A stretch of DNA of 64,000 bases, from contig JAVHNS010000013.1 in the NCBI GenBank assembly GCA_036872755.1, forward strand, positions 124,001-188,000. Reading direction: 5' to 3'. The DNA is from Orbilia blumenaviensis (lineage: Eukaryota > Ascomycota > Orbiliomycetes > Orbiliales > Orbiliaceae). Shown here in pieces: positions 1-12,161 of this stretch (positions are counted from its first letter, which is position 1; each line of letters starts with the position of its first letter). The notes beneath the pieces were generated by a model. It was not told where the DNA came from. It worked only from the letters and a program-made list of their open reading frames with translations, and made no database searches. The translations under genes and the position numbers were made by a program.

Positions 1-2956
1 AAACTCTTTAAGGCAGAGAAAACTTGCACGTTCAATGGTGGAAGTCTCAAAGCAGAGGCATCCGCAGGGATGAAAGTCGCAGGGACTGCTAAGGTCTTAG
101 CAGGAGCCAGTTTCGTCGTAAGTTACCTATCGTACACTCATCTATAGCAACCCGAGCTCTAACATATTATCCTCTAGGGTAAATTCACATCAGGTGGTGT
201 CAACTTCCCGCAGGCCTATGCATTTTTTGGACATGATCTCAGTGTCACTATGGGACTCGACCTAAGCTTGATCGGGCGCCTTAAGTTTGATCAAACAACA
301 TTCGGTCTCTCTAAAGATGGTAAGAATTGGATTTATTTTTCATATGAATTAAGCATCTTCATTCATTTTGTCCCTGTGCTAATACATGCATTCCCGGATA
401 TTAGTCGATGTAAACATTAAGTAAGATCAGATCCCAAATAACCTTTGAGCTATGGCATTAGAGACTAACAAATAGGCAAATCTTAGAGTTGGTGATGCCT
501 TTAATGTCAAAGGGTAGGTTTAACCGATGAGTTATGATTTCAGGGAACATTCAGGCTGACTAACGCTAAATAGAATACTCGAGGTTGTGCCCGTTATTGG
601 CGCAAGAATGTCTTTATCTGGTGATTTAACCACATCAGCGTAGGTTCACCTTCATCAACCATCAAAATATCACTTGCGCGATCCAAAAACAGGAGATATT
701 GACCATTTCACAGCACTGTCAACTGGGAACAAACCATGAACTCTAAATACGGCTACTCGTTTCCGAATAATAAGCTTGGGGTTGCGAACGACGACCCAGA
801 ATTCAAGAGCGGCTCATTCAAGATCGTTGGTGGCAAGAAGATTGGAGCAGCTACAACCGGAACTTTGACTTTCAAGATTGCTCCTTATGTGCAACTCCAA
901 CTTTCAGTTGGAAGTCTTAAGGGAGACTCCACAGTCGCTTCCTTGTCTATTGAAGGCCGTTTCCCAAGCGAGCTAAACGTCAACCTCGATTCAGATTCCG
1001 GCTGCAGTGGCGTTAAAATGGGCCTTACCGCAAAATTTGCTGGAGAAATCGAAGGCGTTGGCAGTGCTGGACTCAAGGATGTCGTATCATCCGCCAAGGT
1101 TCTGAGTCTCTTCAGTACTAACAAGAAAACGATTTCCTCCCCGTCCTGCTATAGTTTCAGCTCTAGCTCAAGCCAAAAATCGCGAAAACGTGAGTACATC
1201 TGGGATAATACAACCTTGGGGGCTGAAAATGAAGCATCACTACTCGGAATTGAAATGTATTCTCATACCAAGCGTAATTCGCTTGCAAAACGTGCTGATG
1301 GATTCCTTTATAACCTGGGAGACTCTTTCAGCTGTCCTGGGGGCGGGGACAGCGATGATAATGCTGTGTGTGATACCCCACTCGGAGAGGATTTCGCAAA
1401 TGCATTCACCAATGCGTATGGGGATCGAGAAGATGACCCATCTCCTGCTTCGCTCCGCAAGAGAGAGGATGACCACCATTGGCAGAATGTTTTCATGGAG
1501 GAAATTGGCCAAGCAATTAAAGACTTTAAAGATAAGGGCGGCAATTTGACAGACGAGGAATATTGGCGTCATTTCGGTATGGTCGCAGAAAAGCGTGGAG
1601 CCTTCAGCAAACGGGCCGTCTCCAATTGGGAATCTCCAGCACCATACGGACCTTTTCACACCAGACCCTTGCAGAGTGTTTGTGCAAAAAAGTATGATCC
1701 CCTTTGCCTATTTTCGGAGGGCAGATTTCCCTAAGACTAATATACGTGGATAGCAAATACTCCTTTAATTGGAAGCCCGGTGAGTATAAGAGCTGGCCCA
1801 ATCAGCGTAGGGGTATGACAGTATACGATAGAAAGCGTGGTTGTGATGAAGCACCTTACCTGGAAACCTACGAGTTGACTGATACTGCCCCAAAACGCAT
1901 GGGCGACAATCTCCATATGGCCAGTAAGTTAGCGTTCCGCTGCTATTCTGTAGTGCCCGATATTGGGAGAAAAGCTTTACTAATCGTTGTTGGTGATACC
2001 TGTTTGTAGCTGAGCATATACTTGAACTTCAAAACGTAAGACTTTCACATACCATCGTTTCCAGCTTCAGCAAGTATTGACAAAGTGTATTAGTTTAATT
2101 CTTTCTGGATCTGGGTCACGGATAGTGCCAACGGGCAACCATTTGCGCTACTCAATAATTACGACACTACCACAGCCGGTGCATGCGAACGTCTGGACGA
2201 AAAGTTTTATGAGCCTAACCACAATGGCAACTATAGGCCTATTGGTCTTCTCTCTCTTGGTGTTTTCCCCAACAACATCAACTACCATGCCAACAACTTG
2301 GGGGAGTTTGTCGTTCTAGAAAGTCCTACTAATAAAGTCAAAATGAGTGTAAGTTGAACCCAAGTTACCAGTACACATCCCGTATGTGGATAATATTATC
2401 CGATCCCGGCTAACGAGGAATTGTTGATGAAAATAGTTAATGGGCGGTGCAACGGTCCGGGCTGAGAAATTCATGCAGAAAGCCAGTCTCGAGGAGCAAC
2501 TGACTGTGTTGAAGTCATGCTTCTTGGTTTTCAAGTATCTCAGAGACCCCCCCATCAAGGCAAACTTTGAGGCTCAAGTCCGCAGAATGGGCGTCGGTCT
2601 TCGCTTCTTAGAGCAGGATTATATTCCCAGGGTAAGTTTGACACAATTTTGTTCACTTTTACGATTATCTCTTAGGAAAAGATTACTAACACAGCACCTC
2701 GCAGACTGCTCTGGGTGCTTATCCAGGATATGACCTAGAAAATTCCTGGTATTATTACGTGAAGAATAAAGTCGTCGCTGACCTTAACCGTGTTGGCGAG
2801 AACTTCCTGCGAGACAACTTGCGAAAATTGATGCCAGTATACGGCAGTTCGCGACCTGGCGAGAGTCAGAAAGATATTCAGAACAGACTGGCACTCAACA
2901 TTTTAAACACTGCCTACCGGAACACATGGTTACCATTTAATCCAAGTCTCCCTTGA
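1..2956 (+). CDS. 3' part of a large secreted protein, GH18-chitinase C-terminal-like (5' end off the window)
   Basis: The gene enters from the left edge and ends at a TGA at 2954-2956. Exons joined by splice signals and phase: 1-117, 178-319, 489-513, 574-639, 714-1691, 1754-1923, about 2071-2343, 2431-2632 and 2704-2956. The first half encodes a beta-rich domain. The middle has several Lys-Arg dibasic sites (Kex2-like). The end is an alpha-helical tail (FLEQDYIPR, then DLENSWYYYVKN). This arrangement resembles the long non-catalytic tails of large fungal GH18 chitinases; the catalytic domain itself is not in the window, so the family is an inference. One oddity: with the best splice choice a TAG stands in frame at 2091-2093. 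It is bypassed only if a 39-nt intron (2087-2125) is used, which is very short. Otherwise the gene is broken there. Confidence 0.45.
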
Positions 2957-3253
2957 ACGCACAATCGTTACGTGTTTATTTTTGGGAGTTCGATTTTTCC
3001 CTTGTGTTATAGGCCAAAAGTACATATATAGCTCCCGCTTATACCCACGCAGGTCTAACCGTGGCTTCTTTATCACATATTTTTAGACGTTTGTGTACGA
3101 GTTATTTATTTTTTTCTTACTATGTAGAGAAAGAGCTTTTTATAGTGTATATCAACGGAAATAATTCGTGTTTTAATATGATCTGTGCTGAATCTGTAAT
3201 TGGATTTGTATGTATTGAGCAAGTCGAGTATGCTCGTTAAAGCGAATCAATCT

Positions 3254-4965
3254 TTACAATGTTCTAGGAAGACTATACCTGATCTTCACATCTTCACCTA
3301 ATCCATTTTTGAAGATGCGCATTAGTTCATTATCGCCCTCTTCGTCCTCATTTTTGGGTAAATCCTTGACTTCTAAGACCTGATGCCCAATTACTACCAG
3401 CTTAGGATTTGGTGGTTGATTCTCGTACTCAAGATATACTTGACTATCAAACGAAAGGTCTTGGGGCGGTATCCTATGGTTAACCTGAATTATATCATAT
3501 AATTAACCATGGATTATAGAAAGACTTACTCATTTCCATTTTAAACGATTTGATCGCACGCATTCTGTTCGCAACAGCTTTCGCGGCTATTAAGTAAAAG
3601 CTGCGGACTCCAGCAGTCGCTCTTCGCTTTTCGTTATCATCCTCATAGTAGATTATATCGTCCATTATATCCGGATTCAACCAATCGAAGCCATCATTGT
3701 CGTTCTTCGGTATATCTCGGTATTCTTGGGCGCCGTCCGTGGGCTCAAGTTCCTCCTCTTCCTCTTCTTCAACCTCCCCATTTCCCACATCTTGAGCTGC
3801 GTCGGACCAGAGCTCAGATCGTCTATACCCGTAAGCATCCGTATCGTTGAAAAGTAAATGGAATGTGTGCAGATGTGGCCAATCTTCCGTCTCCTCATTA
3901 GGCAATACGCCGTCTTTTGGTTCGAAAATCTCCGATGTGACCCTATCATAACGAATAAAAACTGCCTTGAGCCTTTTTGATAGTTGTCGTAATAGATTTG
4001 ACAGGTTATCACCCCTATTGTCAATTTTTGCATCTAAAAAGAACGATCTTGTGGATGTGTTGTACGGTTGTCGCGACATGGAGATATCGTATCTGAGGTG
4101 AAGAGTTGTCAAATTTGCCATGCTCTGATGCTGGAACTTGAGTATAGACTCAATATATCCGCAAGTAGCTATATTGAATTGAACGTTAGTATATTACGTT
4201 TGCCAGGCACTTATGTGCAGACGCGGTATCTGCTAATTGCATTGAGAGCCTTGCTAACGACTGCGCCGGGGCAGGGAAAATACCTTCATACGTTGTTCGT
4301 AAGAATGGTCTCGAACGACATGAGCCACATACATAGAGCTTCAGAGATGTCGTAAGTTTCAATCTGCTCAAAAGTATATTCATGGATTGGTAGCCAAACT
4401 GAAGCACTTGATCTGAGTCCTCGGCCGGATCCGTGATACTGGTGTTGAGCTCCAATTGTTCTATGGGTATCGGCACAGAGGACGCAGCTTCTGGGTTAGT
4501 CAAGTCTGCGAACTCGTACAAAGTGTACTTTCCGCCTCCTCCAGTCGCCGCAACTTGAGTCTGGCTCATCTGCCCATATGACGGTTTGATCACTAAGCTT
4601 TGGAGGCTCGCTCCTTCCTCGGCCCATTTCAAGATTTGGCCCCAAAGCTCGGGGAGATCTGAATGGGCTACGAAAATCGTCAAATTGCGCAAGGAAGTGG
4701 CGACCACCGGATGACTTGCCGTCAAATTTGCCAATTTTCGTACATCTTCGATCCGGGAAAGATGCTGAGACTTGAATTTTCGGCCAATGACTACACGTCT
4801 CCATTGCTGATTTATGAATGCCAATCGCTTGATTTCATCAGGAAGGGGGTCGTTTTTCCATAACTTAATCTTTCTCGCCCGGTGATAATGTGCTTCGATA
4901 AAAGCAAATATCATCGTATGTATCTCCACCGGCAAGGCGGTAAATGTGGCTTTCGAGGCGCTCAT
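3254..4965 (-). CDS. F-box protein
   Basis: A three-exon gene: 4965-4284, 4168-3530 and 3459-3254, giving 508 residues. The first intron has a textbook TACTAAC branch point just before TATAG. The second needs an AAG acceptor to keep phase. The N-terminus carries an F-box-like helix (ALPVEIHTMIFAFIEAHYH, residues about 10-28), the Skp1-binding module of SCF ubiquitin ligases. The remainder has leucine-rich stretches (LTTLHLRYDI) and a long acidic run of glutamates (about residues 355-362), as in many fungal F-box proteins that carry degenerate LRR segments. Role by family: substrate recognition for ubiquitination; the target is unknown. It stands alone, tail to tail with the secreted-protein gene on its left. 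The family is clear from the N-terminus; the last exon is supported by phase and coding character only. Confidence 0.7.
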
Positions 4966-6743
4966 GGTAATAGCGATAACCGTCTAGAAGTTTGTACTAA
5001 GATCTAAGATGTTTTGTGGAGAGGTCGAACTACCACAGTACTACCGCATAAATGCCTTGGGTTATGTACGTTAGATAGGGCTTGAAAACTCGTCAAGGTG
5101 ATCTTGGGTTATTGGTTTAGGACATGGGAGTGGGGGATAAAACCTGTATTTACAAACAGTCAGCTTACAAGGGACGTCACTATCCCAATTAACCACAACC
5201 ATGTAATTTTTGCCAGGCCCACAGCGAGCGTCTGCCTAGCGGACAAACTGAACTTCATGGGGGATTCCATTGCTTCTGCGAAAATTACTGGGCTTAACAG
5301 CATGAAGTTCCTGTTCCTTAGTTACCCTTAAATAGCGAATCAAGTAGGGATATGTTTGCAAACTAGTGTTATAGTCACGCGGTGATGTTGTTTCGTATCC
5401 TGTCGACGGATCCAGCGCGAGCTGGACAAGTTTTCAAGACCTCCGAGTATTAATGGTTGCCAAGGGAACACGTACTTATCCGCCGCTGCGTTGTAAGTAC
5501 AAACAGAAAGCTCAGAAGGTGTGACGTCACCCAGAACAAATATCAGCTGATATCAGACAGCCTGACAGTTCAATATTGTATGTTCTTTCAAACCTAATCG
5601 CGACGGCCATGGATATATTGGCACTCTGTGTTAGATCACTTGAGTTTCTGTGAAGCTAATACGCTCTTATTAATGTAGTAGCTACATAGATACCTTCATG
5701 GCGAAAGATTATCAATCAGATTTCGTGTTTGTAGGGTTGGCAAATCATTGAAATATATTGAATTCGGCAGGCTATTCATTGTGATTAAGGGAAAAGTCTC
5801 CAGATCATAGATTTTGGGCGTAGTCCAAGTACTCTTGCGTAATATTCTGGTGGAGAAGGTAGATTTAAAGACGTTATATATTTTTCTCCCTTAATTAAGC
5901 CGATGAGGTTCGGTTGGGGAGCTGGGTATGTAGCATAGCTATAAGGTTCTAGAAACCTTAGAAGGTTGCCTGAAGGCTTTAACAATAAAGCGAGAGATTA
6001 TACTTTTTTCATGCTGGCTGCGGAATAGGCCCGAGCCGTAAAATGTCTTTACTCATATGTACATCTCAACTCTTGCGCGCGTTGCTGTTGCATATTGTAT
6101 TTTGGAGGAATTTTGTGATGACTAATGGCTGCCAAGAAATGAGCACCCCGCCCTTTGCGCGGGAACCACTCGGGAACCGCCGCTGCACTTTCTTGGGGGT
6201 TCGGGATGGCCCTGCAGTGTCTACCAATCATCCTGGTTAGCATCTGAAGAAAGTATTGTGATGGATCTAACTAATTGATAGATTGCCCGCGTGGCCCGCA
6301 TGTGCGCGCATCTGGCGGCGATGGGGGATCTGAGCGTCAGGGAAACAAAGCATCGAGAGGTGACAGCTATATGTTGACAAAGTAATATCGGCTTCAAAAG
6401 TATGTTGAGACCGTATTGACTTGAATATGTACATCTTTGTAGCGATCTGCCTACGGGATAACTACCTAGCTGTAGCTTTGTAATCGGCCCTGCTGTTCTG
6501 ATATATAACTGCGTGTGAAATCACTCGCCTCAAGTCGATAGACGGCTTATCGTGTTGGTGTGCACGTGATTCAGATACAACAACCGATCGATATTTGCAA
6601 CTCAAAAATTTTTTATTCCTAGTCAAGTCATCGGTTGATATCAAATATTATTTGCACCCAACTTGCCTGCTCCTGCTTACTTAAGCACATTTGGACGCTT
6701 GAGAGCTTTTCAATACACCTTTTGGTGAAATAATTCCTTCACG
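4966..6743. other. Intergenic spacer between divergent F-box and GMP synthase genes
   Basis: No coding chain could be supported in about 1.8 kb. Short palindromes occur (GTGACGTCAC near 5521 and ATATCAGCTGATAT near 5541), which could be bZIP-type or other binding sites, but nothing proves use. Confidence 0.4.
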
Positions 6744-9426
6744 ATGAGCGACATTACTGAAGCGGCTGCGCCGCATAACACCTTCGACGTATGCACTCTG
6801 GAGCTCTCATAGTTCACCTTTCGAACTTCAATCGGTCTGGTACTGACATGTAATATATAGACTATTCTGGTGCTCGATTTCGGGTCTCAAACGAGTCATC
6901 TCATCCTCCGTCGTCTGAGATCGCTCAAAGTGTATGCGGAAATGCTCAGCTGCACTACTAAGCTTGCGGACCTTACCTGGAAACCAGTTGGCATCATTCT
7001 TAGCGGAGGTATGTGCTCGCCTTGTATAAGATTCGATGCATAACTATCTTTCTAACACTTACTAGGCCCATCCTCTGTCTATGATGAGGGAGCTCCCCGT
7101 GAGTAGCTTGAATAATTGAAGTCTAGTTAACTGTTTCATAGCTAACAGCAGACAGATGTCGACCCTGCGGTCTTCGATCTCGGGGTCCCTATCCTGTAAG
7201 TGGCTATTAACCAACAGTACGGATGTAACGTCCACTAATAAAGCCAAGGGGTATCTGTTATGGCTGTCAGGAGCTCGCCTGGCGTATTGACGAACGAAAC
7301 GTCGCCCGTGGTACTACACGGGAGTATGGCGAGACAGACCTCACCATCCACAAAGTTAACCCCCACGCTGACCGACTATTCAACGGTCTTGGAGAATCTC
7401 TACGTGGTTAGTCTACTCCTCTATAAAAAGTGATGCTCTTCGAGCCAGGAGCTTAGTTATATCTAATATTTATTATTCCCTAGTCTTCATGAGCCATTTC
7501 GACAAGCTTGTTCGTCTTCCTGAGGGCTTTGTGACAATCGCCAGTACGAAAAATGCTGAGTTCGCTGGAATAGCCCACCAATCAAAACCTATCTTCGGTT
7601 TGTACCCCCCCGGTCATGTTAGAACGGTTAAGAATGAGCTGATGAGTATTGGTAACAGGTATCCAGCTCCACCCAGAGATTTCCCATACAGCGCGAGGAA
7701 CCGACATCCTTAGCAATTTCGCTATTGGGGTTTGTGGTGCTCGCGCAGATTGGGAGATGGAGAACTTTACCGAGAAGGAGATTATTCGAATGAGAAAGCT
7801 TGTCGGAGACACCGCCCAAGTTGTATGTCTCTCCCCCGCTTCAGCTTACGGGGCGGTTTACTAACTATATCACAGATCGGGGCCGTCTCCGGTGGCGTTG
7901 ACAGTACGGTGGCTGCTAAGCTGATGCAAGAGGCCATCGGAGACAGGTTTCATGCAATTCTTGTAGACACTGGTAAGCGACAGGCTCAGTCAGATGTATC
8001 AAGGGGCATAAAACTGAATCTCTAATTCTGCCCCATAGGTCTAATGCGTCTAAACGAATGCGCACAAGTTAAAGAAACCCTAGAGCAGCATCTTGGTATC
8101 AACCTTACTATTGTAGACGGGTCCCAGCTATTCCTTAGCCGTCTCGCTGGGGTTCTAGAACCTGAGGCCAAGCGGAAGATTATTGGCGCAACTTGTGAGT
8201 TACCACCAGGAAAACCCGCCAGTTTATCATACTGACTCGCGTAGTCATCGACCTCTTCGAGATTGAGGCTCTTCGGTAAGTTCATAATTCGCCGAACTCC
8301 ACTAGAGAGATATGGGAAATTAAGAAGAAATACACACCTCTAGGATTGAAAAAGATGCGGAGAACACACCTCTCGCCGGTAAAGTCGAATGGTTTCTCCA
8401 GGGCACGCTTTATGGTTAGTTATCGAGCCTATCCAGTCACTTATTGTGTCTAAGTATCTAACCGTTGCACAGCCGATCTCATCGAGAGTCTCAGTTTCAA
8501 GGGACCCTCGGCTACAATTAAATGTATTTATATATCTGCTGTTCCTGCATACCCTAGAGAATCACAACTAACGCCCCTATAGCACATCATAACGCCGGTG
8601 GTCTCCCGGCGCGAATGCAGAATGGCGTATGTCATACCCCATCCCGCTCATGAAGATGTAAGCTAACGCGAAAAACAGGAAGCACAACTTAAGTTGCTTG
8701 AGCCCCTTCGAGAGCTGTACGTCTGCCGCTGAAGCCCTTTTCTGTAGTTACTAATGTCTTTTTCAGGTTCAAGGACGAGGTGAGGAATTTTGGCCGCCAG
8801 TTGGGAATTCACGAGGACCTCATTATGAGGCATCCATTCCCGGGTCCGGGCATTGGAGTGAGGATAATCGGAGAGATCACTCCTGAAAGGGTGGAGATCG
8901 TGAGGAAGGCGGATTACATCTTTATCTCCATGATCAAGGAAGCTGGTATCTACAATGATGTTCGTGCCAATACCCCTTTCTCCTTGAAGTTCGCTGCTAA
9001 TAGAAAACAGATTACCCAAGCCTACGCAGCGCTCGATACGAACAGAGGTTCGCCTTCCTCCCACACTTGAACTTTACCGTGCCTACCATACGAAACAGAT
9101 TTGTATATACATATATACATGGGCCCTGCTAACTGAAATTTTGTGTTGTAGCTGTGGGTGTTCAGGGAGACTCCAGAGTCTATGGGTATATCTGCGTTCT
9201 GAGGGCTGTGAATAGCTTGGATATGATGAGCGCCGAACCATACGAATTTTCCTGGGATCTTCTCAAGGCTATCAGTCGACGGATTATCAACGAAGTTGAT
9301 GGCGTTTCAAGGGTCGTCTATGATACGACATCGAAACCTCCTGGTAAGACAGCTCTCTTTCGTTCTATGATCTCCCCACGCGCGCTCGTAAGACTAACTT
9401 CCGTAGGCACGATCGAACTGGAGTGA
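6744..9426 (+). CDS. GUA1: GMP synthase (glutamine-hydrolysing)
   Basis: Amidates XMP to GMP, the last step of guanine nucleotide synthesis, using ATP and ammonia from glutamine. Eighteen exons all join in phase: 6744-6788, 6861-7008, 7066-7098, 7156-7195, 7249-7406, 7484-7597, 7659-7822, 7876-7972, 8039-8194, 8245-8275, 8344-8414, 8473-8523, 8583-8626, 8679-8716, 8767-8959, 9011-9047, 9152-9343 and 9407-9426, giving 543 residues, the usual length. The class I glutaminase domain has Cys92 (GICYG) and His184/Glu186 (QLHPE). The ATP-pyrophosphatase P-loop SGGVDS (239-244) is intact. The dimerisation end has RHPFPGPG and a C-terminal TIELE. Oddities: 17 introns is very many for this gene, one is a 51-nt in-frame intron (8960-9010), and the usual MSHGDK loop reads MSHFDK (Phe147). 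The identity is certain; whether it is the housekeeping copy is not. Confidence 0.96.
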
Positions 9427-11348
9427 TGGATATCTTTTATTACTTAGATGGACAGCGGGTGTGTTGCAAGCGTAGGTTCGATACAGTGTGCAAAGCCTAG
9501 AGGACGGGGACGTTTCTAGAAACATCAACAAGCAAATTTATGCTGGGGTTTATCACAACGTGCAACACCCAAGCGTCATGTTGGTGTTGTTGGCCCTGGA
9601 ACTAAGTAACTTAGTTAGCGCCAGCCTCCGCGCACATGTCATTTTATGGTGACAGTTCCTTGAAAACCCGGCAAAGAAACCAATTCATGTTTGTTTCCGT
9701 ATAGATATGTAACAAGTCTGTTTCGTTAAAAGATTCAAATTGAGCACAAGCGCAAGCATTGCAAGAAAATGCCGCTGTTTCTTATAAAGTGTTCTTTGCA
9801 AATGATATGTGATGCGAAATTATTGACGCGGCGTTCCTTCAGAAGTAAATCCCTGATCGGTTTGTTAAGTTTTACCCACCGCTGATGCCTCGGGCGGTTT
9901 CGTGAGAACGACATTCAAGATCTCACCGTAGATAGCCTTCATATCCTCATTGTGCTGTGATAATATACCGAAGGGGTCCGTGATCTAACTAGGGCTATTA
10001 GTCTTGACTAGCTACATTGTCAAGCGTGTTTAGATCTAGACTAGACTCGGCGTATGCTTCAGGAGCAGGAAGAGTAAGGAAATAAATACGTATTCATAGC
10101 ATACCTGTCGATTAAATTTTTGTCACAAAAAATGCAACATAATATTGTGTTGCCCGACCTCGACCTACGTAGTGTCGCGGAATTGCCATAAGAGGCCTAC
10201 ATATGTATCTATATAGGCGAGCTACCTTTTAGGGATTAGTTTGCGAGGCCAGTCGAAGTTGAATATAGTAATTAACTGATTCGGGAGCTACATACAGTTT
10301 AGCTGTTCGAAATCGGGATGTGGTCAAGTCGGTCCAGCCAAGAGGCATGCCCAGTAATTCTTAATAATGGATGTTATAGGCAATACAATAGCATATTCGC
10401 GAAGAAATATTAATATTTAAGTCGCAAAAAAAAAAGGATATCCGAATTGGTCGGCATCGGAGAGCATAGGAGCGAACATCGTCTCGAGATCCTGCTCGAG
10501 ATATCGTCACAATTCCGAGCTATCAACAGTGCTGACCATTCAGCATCGATACAGATCGAAGTAGCCGTTACCAGAAACCCTTCAACCCAGCGCCCAGCCG
10601 GGATTAAAGAAAGTTCATAGAGGGTTCAAATCTAAAATCCTGCAGATTTACAGATATCATAAATCATAGGGCGAGCGTCATGACGTCACCTAAATGGATT
10701 GGTTGTCTGAAATTTCTGAGGTTCGACGCCGATCTGTGATGTCTTCTTGGCGCCTAGATCTATAGAATGGCCATGGCTGACAGTTGGTCACTTAGGGCCC
10801 TAAATTTGGAGGGGGCACTTCGATAAGAATCGGCTTATTCGGTATATTTTTAGTATAATTATCGCGATGAGGACTACTTGATGGTGACTAATTAGTGTCA
10901 TAATTAGTGAATTCAAAGAATAATGGCGGCAGTGCGGCAGTGCGGCAACAGTTCTACGCGGCATTGATCAAACGTTGAAGTCTACGCACGACACATGGTA
11001 ACGATACTAAAAAAATTAATATTCTACATTATCAAAGTGGGAATATATATCCAAAAAGTGTACCGAGTACTAATATTCGGAGTCGGTCTCAGCTCCCCAA
11101 GAAATCGTTGGTTGGGGATAATTCAAGACCGATTCAATGATACAAAATCATAAAAGACCATCAAAGAAAATAAACGGAAAGTAGCCAATTGGCACCAGTC
11201 TTGAGATAGATCTGTGGAAATGGTCTAGCTCATTGGTGCTGTAAGAAGAAAAGGTGTAGAATGGTGTATATGTTATATCGTGGGCTGTACAAGGGTAACG
11301 TAGCCTTCTTGATCTCGTGAACCAAGGTAGCTCATTTTTTAAGACCGA
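9427..11348. other. Spacer with probable gene relics
   Basis: Apart from the minus-strand relic segments listed separately (9865-10503), no gene is visible. The stretch is A+T-leaning, with short repeats such as two copies of CTCGAGAT near 10482-10503 and a doubled GTGCGGCA near 10931. Confidence 0.35.
9865..10503 (-). pseudogene. Possible exon relics of an unrecognised gene
   Basis: Three minus-strand segments have coding character but cannot be joined into one model. 10503-10436 reads YLEQDLETMFAPMLSDADQF. 10360-10229 begins ELLGMPLGWTDLTTSRFRTA and runs open to a stop. 9984-9865 begins after a TTAG acceptor with ITDPFGILSQHNEDMKAIYG and ends at TAA. The last looks like a genuine terminal exon. 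The GMPLGWTD pattern recalls a motif common in DNA methylase-like phage proteins, but this is a weak resemblance. The relics lie tail to tail with the GMP synthase gene. I do not recognise the family. Confidence 0.25.
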
Positions 11349-12161
11349 TCAAGCAAGAAGTAAGCCAACGGCGCCCAAAACAGCCGCCAGGCCCGCGACA
11401 CCCCCAATGGCTAGTTTCTGAGCAGCACTGCCTTCTTTGGGACAGGCGGGAGGTGGGTTCGAGCCTCCGCAGTTCGCGGCGAGTACAGCGGCTAACATGC
11501 TCTCATCAGCAGCCGCGTCGATCTTGACCCGGCATGGGTTAAGAGCCAGGGTCGGAGTCGAGGAAATCACCGCGCAGGTACCGGTCACAGGATCCGGAAC
11601 GATGACTTCTTGAGTTTCGGTACCTATGTCGATAGAAAAAGTCGGGGCCGAGCATGTCGGGTTTTCATCGGCCGTGATTTCAACGAGATTAACACCCCGC
11701 CCGCCTTCCTTGAGGTAAAAGGGAACGCGTTTGGACAAAAGAGTGTTATTGAAGAGATAGGTTATGTTATTGCCGCTCAGGCCGCAGCGCGACCAGTGAA
11801 CATAAGATTCCAGCTCATAGTCCCCCTCGTTTTCAAGTCTCAGGTACATGTACACCAGATAGGGCTTTTTAGACCTCGAGAAATCGCCATAGGTCTTTTG
11901 GATATTATAAATCGTATTCCCAAAGTAGCCTGCGGGCCCACCGCGAAGATAAGAATTGATAACGAGATTGAGATTTTTGGCCAACTCGGCGTTTTCCAGG
12001 CCATAGACAATGGGAAACATTGACGCCGGCGCATAGGTCTCGTTGATGCGCGGGAATACCACGCTGACTTCCAGTGCGCCGGCAGCGACAGCCTCTACGC
12101 TAGGCCCAAGGCAGGCTAACATGCCAACGAGGGACCAAAAAGTAGGCGAGATGAGCCGCAT
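11349..12161 (-). CDS. DUF7136 secreted protein, probably GPI-anchored
   Basis: A single-exon gene of 270 residues. An N-terminal signal peptide (residues 1 to about 25, hydrophobic core WSLVGMLACLG) is followed by the conserved start of the DUF7136 domain, LEVSVVFPRINETYAP, and several N-glycosylation sequons (NET, NIT, NNT). After the domain comes a Pro/Ser/Gly-rich spacer and a hydrophobic C-terminal tail (about 248-270, AIGGVAGLAAVLGAVGLLLA) of the kind removed for a GPI anchor. DUF7136 is a fungal family of unknown function on secreted or cell-surface proteins. The protein is expected at the plasma membrane or in the cell wall. No intron, frameshift or unusual codon is seen, and it has no obvious partner nearby. 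Confidence 0.8.
   Translation of the reverse strand: MRLISPTFWSLVGMLACLGPSVEAVAAGALEVSVVFPRINETYAPASMFPIVYGLENAELAKNLNLVINSYLRGGPAGYFGNTIYNIQKTYGDFSRSKKPYLVYMYLRLENEGDYELESYVHWSRCGLSGNNITYLFNNTLLSKRVPFYLKEGGRGVNLVEITADENPTCSAPTFSIDIGTETQEVIVPDPVTGTCAVISSTPTLALNPCRVKIDAAADESMLAAVLAANCGGSNPPPACPKEGSAAQKLAIGGVAGLAAVLGAVGLLLA

Noticed and set aside
1190..1659. Overlapping frames of 119 and 139 codons on both strands
   Set aside because: They are shadows of the well-supported exon 714-1691 of the chitinase-like gene.
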